Below are positions 37,501 through 51,482 of a stretch of 64,000 nt of DNA, in pieces (the stretch's first letter is position 1; every line of letters begins with the position of its first letter). The notes below the pieces were generated by a model. That model saw only the letters and a list, made by a program, of their open reading frames with translations, was not told the origin of the DNA and did no database searches. Location: assembly GCA_022578605.1 (NCBI GenBank), contig MU394060.1, forward strand, positions 434,001 to 498,000. The letters run 5' to 3'. A program made the position numbers and the translations under genes. The stretch comes from Camillea tinctor (lineage: Eukaryota; Ascomycota; Sordariomycetes; Xylariales; Xylariaceae).

Positions 37501-40500
37501 CCCCCAACCAACCAGTCGTTTCCGGGCCAAGAAACCGCCGACAACTTGCCCGGCGGCGGGCTGCAGCGCTTTACCTTCTGACTCGATGGGTTCCTGGCAG
37601 ATCTGCAGATACGTGCAGCGAAGGGTCGACACGACACCCGATGCCAGCCGGTTTGAAGGGCCTTTTAGGTTATTTTATTTTATTGGGTGATGCCCCTTTC
37701 TTTTCTGATCTATATCCTTTTTTAACATCTCTCCTTTAAGGTAACGAGGATAGGGGAAATCGATAGACGGCATGGAAAAAAAAAGCGAACGAAGTTATTC
37801 GTTAGATTCTATCGGGAAAGAGATTGAGAGTCGCTTGTTTGATACAAGACCATTAATTCCTCGCCCTATTTGCATACGCGTTATAGTCGTGTTTAATTCT
37901 GCCGTTGACGCTGTTGTCGTTGCCGGATGGATACCTCCGCCCACCACCCGGTTTGAGTTTATCTCAGGGAGGTTCTAGCGATGCTGATTGGCCACTGGCC
38001 GGAGATCAGACGACGGGGGGCGCGGAAAGGTGCATCTTGGGCGCAGTGCTGGGGTAGATGGAGGTTGAGTTTTGCCATGTCAGATTTGAATGCGAATACG
38101 GACGATAATTTTGCCTCAGAGTATTCGATATCAGTGTTCGCGGATCTTCAGAATTGCATATATGCTGAGGTGAGAGATAAGTCACACACACACACACACA
38201 ATCATATATACCTTGCTTCGACCATTGCCGTGACAGATAGGGGTAGGTAAGGTAGATAGGGATGCATGGGAGGCAAGATGTAGCCTCAATGTCTACCACG
38301 CGCCAATCAAGCAGGTTGGGTATCGCGGGCAAATCATCTTCCACAACGGGGTTGCCCCCATCTATACATATCGACGTTGACAGAAACGAGTCTGCAACAT
38401 GACGATCTGCCCAGTAAACCAGATTTAAGGCAAGGCTAGCATGTCGCAATGCAGAAAGCAGGTTTGACAACCTTGCATTTGCAGTCGGGTTTATCGTCTG
38501 CCTTGTCTGCCACTCACATTTGCAACCTCTAGGTCGTCTTGGCACAGATGGAAAACGAACTTTCACGATGAAACATTACGAGGTGATGGGGTTTATAGGT
38601 TGTTATCAGTTTTTGGGCTGGTTGACCAGGACTAGGACTGACTTTTGTGGTGGCGATTCGATATGTATGGGGATTAGTAGACCATAGGGTAAGCATCTTT
38701 TTGAAGGGGAATCTTTGCTCATTAAGTATCCGAGCCGAGAAAGGTTTAGAGGCCTGAGTGCTGGACTGGACTTGGACTTTGAACTTGGGCTGCACTCAAC
38801 CAGTTCGACCAAACCGAACCGAACCCCCCTGCTCCGGTTCATCCGACCAGTGAAAAGTTGAATATGGGAAAGATGGAAAGATGGATCTCATCGAGGCTAA
38901 CTTGCACTAGATAGCCGTGAATCTCGATTTCTCTACCAGCTGTGATATATATGAGGGACTCTAAGATTTAATTAGGGGACTTATACATTGCCTTGGGTTC
39001 AAGCGGAGTTACTGCCGCGTTACTCTGTCACTTTATTCCAGTCACCACACAAGCTGAAGCTGAAGCCGAAACCGAAGCTGGTGACAATGATCATAAACTT
39101 CGCAGGCCGAATGGAAATTGGAATGGTAGTTCAAAACTTCAAAGCAGAAGTGATTGGTACGGAGGTTCTTGTCCGCACGTTGCATCGTTTACCGCTTGCG
39201 ATGAAGCTCTGGGACTATTGATGATGCTTGGGTAATGATTAAGATTAATCGTAGTAAGAAGGACCGATGTGTCCAATTAGATGGCTTGGGCAGCAACTGT
39301 AGAAGAAATTGGATTTCTGTTATGCATCAAACCTACCTAAGCTTGCTGTAAGCGGCGGAGATGTTGGGGGGGGGAGAAGAAAAGAAGAAGAAAAAAGATC
39401 GATGCTGGAGAGAATGGCAATCTCAAAATCTGCATTACTGAGATACAGGCAACGGAGCGCCGGGACGAACCCCCTGTTAGCTCCGACAGCACATGAAAGC
39501 GCTGTGGCTTGTGACTGCACTTAGGTACTTAGACATGTGCCTAGTGCTCTATGGAGTTAGAGGTTTTATGTATAAGTGCGTTAAAGTGCCTTTTACAGAA
39601 GTCGTACTTTGCTAATGGTAGTGGTAGGTATGTACCTAGGTAGTAGGCTTGATAAGGTAGGTAGATAAGAACCTTATATTTAAGGCATGAGATTGCTACC
39701 CTACATGTACCTAGGACCTAGGAGGGATGTATTCTAATAATAACTTACAACCATTCGAATGGTTGTAGTTGGGAACAATTTGGAATGGTAGAGTGAGCCC
39801 AATCTTTCAGGAACCAGATTCAGGAACGGAATTGAATACCTACTTTTGCCTTAAGTGCTTACCTACACTATCCTACAATACACTAACTAATGTAAGCACA
39901 TGTAGGCTAGATAGAAGTGTTGACATGGGAGAACTCGGCAGCAATACCTTAATTGTGGTAGATTGGCCAATGCCTGATTGTATGTGCGGATTACCTACAC
40001 CTGCATTTGTCTAGGTTAATTACGGAGTTAAAACATATGGAGATTCTTATCAGCCCGACAGTATGGATACAGTCGATATTCTTAGTACATGTTAAGTGGT
40101 CTGTGCCTCGCAAAACCACAATTCCGAAATGGGCTATCGCGTGCTCGTGGGACGGGTAGGACAGGGTTTAGGTGCCTAGGTAAGTAGTACGTACCGAAAA
40201 GACCATCATGTTGTGCCGCGCACGCCATTCATCGATCCGAAACCCTAGCCGGGAGGCGTCTTTTCGACAGTTAACCGAGCCTGCCTGTGAAATTCCGAAG
40301 TGGAAATTGCCGACTCGAGGAATGGCGAAATGCGAAAGAAGAAAAGGAGGGAGGAAATAAGAAGGGGAAAAAAAACAAAGAAGGTGGTCAAGTAGTGGGA
40401 ATCCTTCTGTGCCTGGGAACTTGCCTATCACTATTGAACTACCTTACCTTTTTGTTGGTAGCTTCTGTCAGGGATACGTCAACGAAAATGGTTGAGCGGT

Positions 40501-43500
40501 GGAGGTTTGAAGTGGAAGGGGAAGCAGGAATAGAAGAGATTTTTCATATCTTAATGTACCGTACGTCATCATTGTGACTAGTGTGGAACCTAGTTCTATC
40601 GGCAGGAAACCACCTCCATGTAGTTTAGATAGTGTAGATGCTTGAGGTACTCAACCAAGTTGCTGCTGCATGCTGGTACTACATAACTTAAGTACGTAGA
40701 AACCCATGACAGCAGCTGGGCTGGAGGTGCCGACCATCGCTGCAACCTAGCTCAACGTTCAAGTAGATGAAGTGGCGCAAAAGGCTCTAGTGGCTTTTCC
40801 TAGGCGGCTTCAGAGCACCCACTGGGCAAGGATGTTTGGGTGTGATATCTCGATATCCCATACATGACCTTAGAAACCACTTAGTACATACTAGACCTAC
40901 ATACCACCAATCACTTAATGTTTAAAAAGGTTGAGGTTACCCTACTATAGATGCCCTTTCCCCCAAAGAACTACCTACCTGCCGACATGAGGCGATTCAC
41001 ATGGTCACGAGCGAATGGACTTGGACAAAAGAATTCTATACGCCTGTGCCGAGACAATAGACCTCGTGTCTGAATATTAATGCCCCCTTTAGGCTCACGG
41101 ACATAGTTCCCACGGGAGGCTGAGAACTGTGGTGTCAATGCCCTTCTTCCAAGTTTTCCATCCTATTAAACCCCTGTCCAGGTCGTGTCGGATTGCAGTT
41201 GACTGTCCCCGACTGTCCGGGACGCTCGCAAAGTACTCAAACCTGTCCACCTGACTAATCAAGAGACAAGCTGCATTGATTCTAAAGATCACAAGGTCAG
41301 TGAACTTAGGTGTACGGATACATTCTAGATGGGAAGGAGGTAGAGGTGTTTAAGGCTCTAATATGGTGTCGATAGGGGGGTTCCTTCAACTGCTTGGGTC
41401 TCCTTATCAGACGGGTGACTGGTAGGTAAATTAAATGGATTTCTCCGAATTGGTGCTCCAATTCTCCGTTGAACTTGCCTTGCGTGTGTGGATTGTAGAA
41501 AGTGCGGATTGAGCATGCCTCATCCCTGCATATGTGGATGTAACTACATACGCTAAAGCTGGCGAGGGCGCAGTTCCATTAGTGGTAGTAACGGCGTAGG
41601 TAATATACGTACATACCTGACGCAAGAGGTACAAGAACTCGTATATAGAAAAGTCTTACAAACGACAATTTTCTCATTGAATGGCAAATAGCATCGTATT
41701 TTGCCTTCAATAAAGTTAACATGCCTTTAACTACTCTACAACTGATGACCTATATGCAGGGGCTATAACGTACGTACATGCATACCTACATATATTGAAG
41801 GCATGTGCAGGACTTGCCGAATTCAAATAGGTATTGATCTGTACCTAGTATACAGAGGGTAATCTATTTCAATGTAAGTACTATAGTCTTACTCAACAAC
41901 ATACCAATTGTTTAGCTCGGCATATTTTTACCTTTCGGGTTACCTGAATAGTCCCTAGGTAGTTATGTGTGTAAAGACATGATATTAATACGAACGCCGA
42001 AGCCGAATGATTTCCCTTGACCTCGAATCAAGAGTTAAATACCAAAAATCTTTTCAATTCAGCTAGGTTAGTAGGTTCGTTTCACTACCTATGTCTTTAC
42101 AATGTAAGTAGAATGGATACAATAAATAAATAAAAAAACGCTGTGCCTCAATTAAGTGAACATCATCCTTCTACCTAACCGATGCACCGTACAACAACGT
42201 ACAGAGTACTTGAGTTGAGGTACACGAACAGGAACTAGGTAATTTATCAAGGTTGCAGAAACAGCCTCTAGAATGGTCGGATATCTCACCAGATGCAGGA
42301 GATGCTGACTTGAGTTTCTAATTATAAGCTTTATTCGACTAACATACTCCTGACTTGTTCAATCAGCACACATAGTACATACATAACACAATTTATAGGT
42401 AGGTACCTAGTTGAGAGAGAGAGAGAGAGAAAAAAAGAACTGGTCTTGTCACTCGTGTAATCAATATATGTATCCTCGTCGTATCCGCATCTCATAGCTA
42501 TACGCGGGTTTTTAAACCTCGTCAATCGTCCAAGGCCTGCGAGGATGCTATTAGGGGCTCCACTATTCTGCACCTAAAAGTTCTTGGAGGTAGAGAGGGA
42601 AGAGATCGATCAGCAAGATCGATGATTCTCGCCAGAGTTCGCCATGCCTAGGCCCCTCCCCTGATGAATTTTCCTCCCTATGTACTATGGCACTCGTGCA
42701 TATACATTTTGGGTATAGTTGTGACTGATTTGGTAATACAATCCCTATGGACATGTTATGGCGATGATTTCCTCGGCAGGTAAGCTTTTCTTTCTTTCTT
42801 GGTCTAAATAGGAGATCGTCAACTTGTTTCGATCTTGTTTCTTTGTCTTCCCGTTGTTTCTACATCTGCCAACCTACTAAACTGCTAAGGTTAGAGCAAT
42901 GCAAGGCCGCGTGGGTTGTTAGTGCTTTGCTTGCTGCATACGCATTTGGATAACGCATATCAGACCACATACATTTAAGTAGACAGACTCGGATAAGGTT
43001 AGGTACATTATACCGTACATACCTATCTGACCTATCCTATCTCACTCCAGTCATTACATCAATAGACTAGACGATTACCAGACCATCCATGGTGGCATGC
43101 ATCTCTTGTTGTAGTTTCACCGTGTTGGAAAAGTACATGCTCATCTATACACAAGGCGGCGTGCGACAAGGCCAAAAAAATCCACATTAACGCGTCAGAT
43201 CATCTGAGGATCTGAGGGATACTGTCTACTATGACATGTGTGTACTGTCTCGAATACTTTGTTCATTCTTAATTTCAGCTTGTTATTCCCTAGCGATGGA
43301 TCAGCACCGAGGTCATTTCGACTAATTGCACAGCCACTCGTCCAAGCCGTGATTCGTCGCGCGTAGCCTTTGGGCTGTTCGATAAACACGTCACTGTCCA
43401 GCACATCCTCATTCTAGACCCGGCATACACAGATATCTCTTTGCGGACATGATCCGGTAGGGTGGGTTTTTGCTGGAGGGGCAGAGGGGGGACACAAGAT

Positions 43501-46500
43501 AATAATTACAAACAGCTGGTAGAGATAGAGAATCAACCCACTACATGCTAGGTAGTCTGGTAGTGTACAACTACACATAACATTTGACAACAGTAAACAT
43601 TCTACCTACTATTTACCATTACCTACAGGCGTAGGTATGTATCTTATCTAAATGGTGTATCTAGGTGGGCGTTTATAATAAAAACATATCTATACCCGTT
43701 CGGATGGATAGTTGGTGAAGCTTTAAATTGCAAACCGCAACCTCTCTACACTTTGTAGAACATAAACCCCTTCCAGAAGGCAAAAAGTGATAGAATGAAT
43801 GACATATAGAACTACACTGATTTGCCCAAGTCGGGTTAAATATCACCTGTAGGTAGATGGCATACATGTAACCTACATCTCGTTACCTACTGTTTACATA
43901 TGCAGACCTAAAATAAATACGGTACAAGATCTTCTTTCACTCCCGATATCTTATCGTGGACAACACTACCGATATCAAAGGTACATGATGGTCGGGCTGG
44001 ACGGGAGAAACCCGCAAAGTGAAGGATCCTGGTTCTCATTTACAATATCTTATCAATACATGTACAAGCCAAGTACCTGAACCTGTCGACATCATTCAGC
44101 TGTCTCTTAATTAGTTAATTATCCCGTTCCTTTTTACAGCTTACAAAAATTAAAGAGGATTATGTTGTTCTTGTACGCTTGGCAATTTAGATTTTAAAGT
44201 ATGGCGTGGTTTCGAAACAAGCAGCACTTTTAACGGCTTTCCCATCTGCCGAATCTAAGTAACTGAGGAGAGAGAGAGAGAGAGAGTACAGTACCTAAGT
44301 ATGTAATATGTTGGTGACATAATTTGTATGCATCTAAGCAGGAGGATTTTCTCAGGCTATATAATTTTATATACGGTACGTGCATAGGAGAAGTTTTACT
44401 GTGCTTTCCATCTAAGCTGCCTAAACAACGGAGCCGAGACAGGGCCGCCACATTGCATTCAACTCAGCGCTATTTTGTCCCCTTTACACGTCCCTCTATT
44501 TTTTTTTTTTTGACTCAGGCTGTCTAGCAAGAGAGGGGACTCACTAAAACTTGACCCCCTCCTCCTCCCCTTCCACACTTCCACCCCTCTCTCCTGACTG
44601 GGCCAAGGACGTTTTTCCCTCTACATCGAAAAAAAGAATTTAATAATAATTAAAAAGTGTTTCTTCTACTTGGCCGCCAAACTTTACTATCACGAAACAA
44701 CAAAGTCGAGACACGGCTATTAATCCCCCCTTCGCACTAATTAATTGGTTAATTAATTCATTCGTTCGCTTTTTAGTTGTTTCTTCCCTCTCTCTGTTTT
44801 TTACTTTTTTCCATTCACTCTCTGGGAATCTGTTCTTTATCTATCTACATTATTTTTGTTGCTTATTAGGTTTGTTATTGGTTGAATTTCTTATTAGTCT
44901 TACTCTCCCTCTGTTTCTTGTCACTTTTCGTTCCCATCTCCCTCCTCCTTACCTGCATATACTTATTTTTACCTATCTACTACCTTCTGAATTAAAAATA
45001 AAAATAAAAATACAAAGAGAGGGTCAAGAAGAAGAAAAAAGGAAAGAAACGAAAAGAAAAAGAAGAAAACGAAGTGGCTCTAACGGAAAGAAGAAAGGAG
45101 GGAGGGATAAGCCTGTTTGTTTCTAGCTTCTTAGCACACGCAGCGGGAACGCATACCACTTCGGTCACCTTAAGCACCCTGTATCCTGGTCGAACTACCT
45201 AGGTACTATTCTAGTCTGGCCTGGTTTGACGTTGCCCCCCGTCCTTCTGAGGAGTACGCCCCTCCCTCACACATCATCCAGCCCACGCAGCCTACGTACA
45301 CACTACCTACAGTGACCTTCTACATACCTTGATCATCTGCCACTAGCTTCTTACTGGTCCTCTTCTTCCATTGAACAACTCCCTCTGTCCAACTTTTTCT
45401 TCCCACCCCCAAAAGAGACCAAAGAAAGAGAGAGTGTGTAAGAGAGAGCAGAGAAGAGAGAGTGTGTGCAAGGAAAGGAAAAAAAAAACTCTCATCCTTC
45501 GGTCTTTTTTCTTTTTTTCTTTTTTTTCGGTTTTGTTTTGTTTTTCTTATTATTATTATTTCTCTCTCTCTCTCTTTTTGCTAGATCATCTTCCCTCGTA
45601 CCGCATCGCATCTCTTCCGTCGTTGTCTAATCGAATTTCTCCTCTACCGTTTAGCTCTCCACAAGGCCCGCCCGAGTCGTCGTGTCCGTTCGTTAAATTC
45701 CTTTTTTTTCTTACCCTTCTCGTCTTGTCTGTGACGACTTCAATAAAAAAAAAAAAAGAGAGGAACCAATTTCCGCGCGGCCTTTTAACTAGTTTGCACA
45801 CTGGTCCATCTAATCCCGACCCGCTCGTCAATTGGTCCTTATACAGACATCTTACCAACTCGTCGGCTCGATCTTGTACTTGGGCCGCCACGCTCGTTAT
45901 AGCTTCTACATCTGGCTTTCTTTGCAATATTCTTGCCTAGTCGTTGTGGGCCGGTAAAATACCCACGATATTACACATTCACACTACGCTACGCTACGGT
46001 AAACTACACTGCTCTACATCACAACCTACACTACTCTACACACTACTACTACTTTACGCTTCAACGAAGACAGTACACTTAAGGTGAATGTTCAGGGTTT
46101 AAATTCTGCGCCAAGCCAACCACCGAACTTTATTGCTGCTACCTACCGCTGGTAGTGGATGCTAGTGCTGCTTACTGCTGCTGCTGCTGCTGCTACCGCT
46201 ACTGCTACTGCTACTTATCTGCTGTTACTACCTGTTGCTGCATTCCAACCCGCCGTCGCGAATGGGTCTGGTTTAAGGTCGCCGAACGATAAATCCGATC
46301 TACATCGAGTGGACTCTTTCAGCTCAGCTTCTTGTCTCCCACACCCCCCCAAATCCTTCCTCCTCCTCCCACCCCTAGTATACAAGTCCTGCTGTTGTAC
46401 CTTTTCTCGCCTGATCACGAGAACCCAAAATAATAATAATACCGGAAGAATACATAAAAACCTACTGTCTGATCATATAAAAAAACAAAAACAAAAATAA

Positions 46501-46733
46501 AGGGAAGCAAACACTATTCGGACGGGGGCTTTCCCAGGAGCTCGTTTCCAAGGGTCGTGAGACACAAGCATCTGGGAGGCGTCGCATCCGCGTCGTTGTG
46601 GCCGTAGTACAGGGCTACCTTGGCTACATTGGCCCATTCCGACGCATCGTGAGCGTCCACTGCCTATACATCGTCACAGAGACACAAGCCTCTTCGGGCT
46701 GGTCTATCCGCTAGTCCTTATCCAGCCCCTATC
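34512..46733. other. 12-kb stretch without a recognisable gene
   Basis: AT-rich with many TACCTAGG-like motifs (exact TACCTAGGTA at 35256, 35264, 35451, 39633 and 45196), a CA run near 38185, GA runs near 42412 and 44267, and long pyrimidine-rich tracts from about 44500 to 46730. The latter probably form promoter and leader of the gene at 46734. Frames of 60-190 codons (for example 36441-36881 -, 38006-38566 -, 45371-45940 +) have no family motifs and several owe their length to low complexity. Small secreted proteins or noncoding RNAs could hide here. Confidence 0.55.
42412..42430. repeat. GA microsatellite
   Basis: Uninterrupted GA units followed by an A-rich run. Confidence 0.8.
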
Positions 46734-49463
46734 ATGGCTCCCGTAGCGCCCCGTCTGAGGATCCTTTCTGGTGCGTTTCCTTGCATTTTCCTACGCTACC
46801 TCTGTTCTATTTACCCCGAATCCTCTCTTAAAGGAACTCCTCTGTCCTCGTTCCGTGCTACCATCGGAAGAAACGGAGTGTGTTCTGTTGCCTTTTGTGT
46901 TTGGTTTTCTTTTCTTCTAGATCCCACGTTCGTTTCTATAACCTCTCTAAAGAGGCATTTGGCGCCTGTTCGCCCCTCTGCCGCCGTCGCTGCTTACCAT
47001 CATGGGTGATTCTGAGCTAATGAGAGTGTGTACAGTGGGAGGGAATGCTGTTTCTGCCTTTCTGTCGTGGAGGCTTCAGGCTACCAATGCCTGCGACGTG
47101 ACGCTTGTTTGGAAGTCGGGTTTCGAGGCAGTCTACCAATATGGCATATCTTTCAAGTATGGCTCTTCTTTTCTCGGGTCCCTCGTGCTTTGTCCTAACC
47201 TATCGCTAGATCGGCCTCGTTTGGCAATGAGCGATTCAAGCCTCGACACGGTAAGTCTCGGTGTCCCAATTAACGGCTCTACGCTTTAAGTCGCTCTCCT
47301 AATGCTTCGTGATGTATAGTTGTTCGGACGCCGGAAGATGCTGTGCATAGCAAAGAGGGCGCATTCGACTATGTCATCCTCTGCATTAAAGCCCTCCCCG
47401 ATGTTTACGATCTCGCCTCCGTTATCGACGCCGTCGTCACCCCGCAACATACCTGTATCCTCATAAACACTACTCATACATTAGGTGTTGAAGCCGCAAT
47501 TGAAGAAAGATTTCCAACAAACGTTGTCCTGTCACTCGTTTCTAATGCCGAGATCACACAGTTGGGATCGAGCGAGTTCGAACATAGTGGCTCGACTGAG
47601 GTCTGGGTTGGACCCGCGAACAAGAGTGGCAGTATTCCAGCAGCGATCCAAGATGACATGGCCCAGGCACTTGCTATGACATTGAGCACCGGTCAGGTGG
47701 ACTGTAAAGTGTCTCAGAATATCCGCCAACAACAGTTTGAGCGGGTTATAGGGTACGTGATAACGTCGATACCTTGTTTGATTCTATACTAACCATTTAG
47801 ACCTATCGCATTTCACCCCGCCAGCGTCATTTTCGAAACCCCTTCGCACGCAGCCCTCCTGGAGAAAACCGGTGTAAGGCAACTAGTATCTGATGTAATT
47901 GACGAGCTTATTGCTCTTGCAACCGCCCAGGGTTGTACTCTCGGCCCAGATTTCAAGGAGAGCACGATTAAGGATCAGTGCCAACCTTCAGATAACCCTA
48001 GCATCATGTGGCAGGATTACATCGCGAGACGACCAATGGAAGTGGAGACTTTCTTAGGCTCACCTATCAAGCTGGCCCAGAGTTCAGGGGTCAAGCTACC
48101 GCGCATCGAGACCTTGTATGCGGTTTTCCATAATCTGAACATTACAAACCAGTCGAGGCCAAAGGAGGCTAATGGCCTCCCACCGCCCCCCGGTTCGCCG
48201 CACACAGCGTCGCCAATGCCTCGCATGTCATCAGCGGGTCCACCACTTCGTCCTATGCCGAACGGTATGCCGAACGGAAATGGCATGCCCCGTCCCAGGC
48301 CGCGGAATTCATCAAACTTTACTGGCCCGCCCCCTGGTATGCGGCGGCCTCCTCCCCCCATGAATGGTGGACCTCCGAATGGGTACCGGCCGCCAATGAA
48401 CGGTGGACCGAACGGCTATCATCCGTCGTCGAGGCAGCCATCTAGACGTGGTTCGTTCGAGGAAAATGACCTCGGGGATATCAGCCATCTAGTTGTGTAC
48501 GATGATGCCGGAGAGGTTGGGGATAACGGATACCCGGGCGACACGTCCGACCTCGCTTTGCGTGAGAGGGAGCTTCAGCTGCGCCAGAGGGAACTAGCAT
48601 TAAAAGAACAGGAAATGCGTATGCGTCGAGGTGGCCAGCCGCGAAGACGTGCTCCTCCAGTGCGGAATGGAGGTGGCGGCATGTACGATGATGAGGACGA
48701 GGAAGATGACTACTTCGATCCCAACTCCACACCTGTTGCTCCGATGATTGATCCTGATAACTTTGACATGATGAGTGTAACATCTAGGAAAAACCGGTCT
48801 AAGCCTCCTCCGAGCCAAAGCGATCTGCGAGCAAACCCTGAGGGGCCTGGAGGCGGTATGCCGTCTCGAGGTAGTAGGTGGCGGCCATCGTTTGGCAGGA
48901 ACCGATCTAGCCAAGTCATGAATACTGCTCCTGGTCTTCATGACAATATCCTCGACGATCCGCTTATGAACTACTCGTCTAATCGGTATGGCAACGTTGA
49001 TCGGGGACAGATGCACGCGGGCTCCCGCGCCAACTCATTGACGGCTTCGCACCTACAGGAGTTACAGAACGGTCCAAATATGAATGGGGCCTATCCCAGA
49101 CGTGCTAGTCAATCGCCAGGGAATCCATATAGTCCATCGATTCGTGGCGGAAATGGACGGCCTTCTCCGCCGAATGGCGTTGGGGGACCGGGACCCAATG
49201 GGCGTCCATCGCCTCCGGACGGGGTGCGTCAGCCGATTCCTCGGCATCCACCCGGTCACGGGAACATGGTAGCGCCACAACAAGTTGAACAACGTGTCGG
49301 GGTGAGCACTCTCCAACCACCCAACGCCAAGTCCGTACGAAGTCTGACCGGTAGTGCGAGCGCCAGCGCGGGGAGTGGTGATTCGACGAATCTAGGCTCG
49401 GAGCCTTCGGCTCACAGCAGCCAGAGTAGTCTCGGTCCCCGTCCTCCGATTGGAGTCCGCTGA
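46734..49463 (+). CDS. Ketopantoate reductase (ApbA/PanE)-like protein with long Pro/Gly/Asn-rich tail
   Basis: Exons 46734..46770, 47036..47156, 47210..47250, 47320..47752 and 47801..49463; total 2295 nt, 764 residues. The first intron (46771-47035) has donor GTGCGT and acceptor TACAG and joins MAPVAPRLRILS to VGGNAVSAFLSW. Family marks: a Rossmann strand with VGGNAVS (canonical GxGxxG only partly kept), YDYVILCIKALPD-like strand (47370 region), FNTTHTLG-equivalent LINTTHTLGVE, and the C-terminal helical domain (about 205-325; NPSIMWQDYIARRP, EVETFLGSPIKLA, LPRIETLYAV). Residues about 330-764 are low complexity (PPPGMRRPPPP, MNGGPNGY repeats) with a short charged coiled coil at about 464-487 (LRERELQLRQRELALKEQE). 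This is more than twice the length of a bacterial PanE, and the altered dinucleotide motif suggests a scaffold or regulatory role rather than pantoate synthesis. That is inference. Confidence 0.9.
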
Positions 49464-51323
49464 TAGCAGTAATTCAAACACACGAAGAGAACCGAGCGTT
49501 GCTACAGCACGGTAGTTGCGGCGAGGTGTTGATCCGATCATTGGAATTAATTCGATGCCCGTCCACCAACAAGCCTTGGTAGAGGGGGTTATTACAGCAG
49601 AAGCAATTATTATGGGTTTCTATTTTAGGGCCTTTCGGATCACGGCGCATTCGATATGGTTAGAGGGATTCAGCTTGGACTAACAACTTACGACGTACAC
49701 ATAATTTTATTCGCCTCCAGGGTCTCACGTACATAATCCTTTTTTCCTTTTTTTCCTTATTTTGAAACGACGCGAAAAAAAACAATGGCTGCTTATTTCT
49801 GGTAATATTGCATTGGGGCGCGGGGTCTCCATCTTGTTCAAAACTACATATTTTATGTTTGCCGCCCATGCCCGCACGAGGATTCCGTCTATTCCGCCAA
49901 CCCATTGCCGTATAGGGTGTATTTGACGGCTCGCCATCGTCACCTTTTGCGGAGATGCGAGAGACGCAATGTTCCCTGGTCTGATAAGGAGAGGAGAAGC
50001 AAAGAGAAAGCAGTAAATATTCCTTGGTGTGATAGGAAGATATGGAGATGTGTATAAATTGGCCACACCCCTCCTTTCACTCGGGTTTAGTATCACCGAC
50101 TGATCAGTTCATTATTGCCTGAAAAGGGCCGATGGTTTGTCAGGCGATCTATAGCTGCGAGCGGAATGGTCAAGGCATCGCGTGAACGAATATAGACCTA
50201 CCTAAAACGGCTCGCTCCTGTTCGATAATTCACGGCTGTCTGATAGTGGCGGTGTCTTGGGCATTTGGTGTTTGTCACAGAAGCAAATGGGATAGGAAGG
50301 GAGAGCATAGATTTTTGGTATCATGGCCAGGGGAACCAACCACACTGCATTGTATTCTCTTTGTCTTTGCTATGTCTTTCTGTTGCTCGATGGATTTAAT
50401 ATTTTAAACAGACGGGTGTGCAGGCGGGCTTCTTCGAGGGCTGGGAAGGGAGGATCAAAATGGGAGGGTTTCTTTTTTTCCGGGGCAATGGAATGAGGGA
50501 GGGAGATGGGAAAAGAAGAGAACAAGAGTGAATAGGACCGGCAGAACATAGTCGTGTCACCAGAAAGGGGATACTAGGTAGTTAGAGAGAGGAAAGCAAA
50601 GGAGAACACCCTGAGCTAAGCGGGGAAGAAACAAGGCTTTTTAATTCAAAGGAACCCCGAACTTATTCGCAATAAAAGACCCGAGAGAACCAAAATAGTC
50701 TAATGAAATACACGAAATGGGTATTCGTGATCGATGAGCAAGATAAAGCAGACTTAAAAAATTGTGCCAGTGTTATTTTTTTTATATATTGGGAGGATAT
50801 TCAAGAATGTGAGAAAAGCTTAGACCAGATAATAAAAGGTAAGTTATAGGACGGAACGCGCTAACTAGAAGTTTAACTTTAGATAACGCGTTTAGAATAT
50901 CCCCCCACTGTAGCTATATGTTTGGTTCGGCTAGGCTCTAAAACGCAGAGTGGGGGGAGACTGAAGACGTCAGATCTCGAGGGGGCTTGCTTTCTATCGA
51001 TCCAACCTGCATAACTTAATTCAAGGTTCCCAGACAACTAACCTCTAATTCTCTGCACTTAAACTTTCTGTGCAACCTTTCTCTTCCTCTCTTCCCTCAT
51101 TTCTCCTTACTTTTACTACCCCCCCCTCCCCCTCCAGACTAGGCCGGGATAGAGTGCTATCAACATCAACTAAAGAGCAAGCGATTAATAACATTGGAAA
51201 CGATAACGACGATAAAGGTCCTACGATTGACCCTATCACCATAACGCGAAAACGCGTAGCTGATTTTCACCTGCGCATCGGGTCAGTCAACGATTAACGG
51301 GGGGTTTGTGGATTCTCGCGACA
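49464..51323. other. Intergenic between the reductase-like gene and HSK3
   Basis: 1.86 kb. The first few hundred bases are 3' untranslated sequence. The minus-strand frame at 49725-50096 has no recognisable domain. The last 300 bases are the pyrimidine-rich HSK3 promoter and leader. Confidence 0.5.
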
Positions 51324-51429
51324 ATGGACCGCACTACGATGGGACCGAGGCCGTCTATGGCGCCGCCGCAGATGCAGCACCAGCAGGCGGGGGGCGTGGT
51401 GAAAGCGAGGCAGTTGGTGAGCGGGTTCA

Positions 51430-51482
<53 letters not shown>

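Noticed and set aside
38006..38566. 186-codon minus-strand frame
   Set aside because: No family resemblance, includes a CA microsatellite (CVCVCV), and no splice-supported extension.
45371..45940. 189-codon plus-strand frame
   Set aside because: Pyrimidine-rich leader-like DNA; Ser/Phe/Leu-rich translation without motif, and an overlapping minus frame of similar quality.
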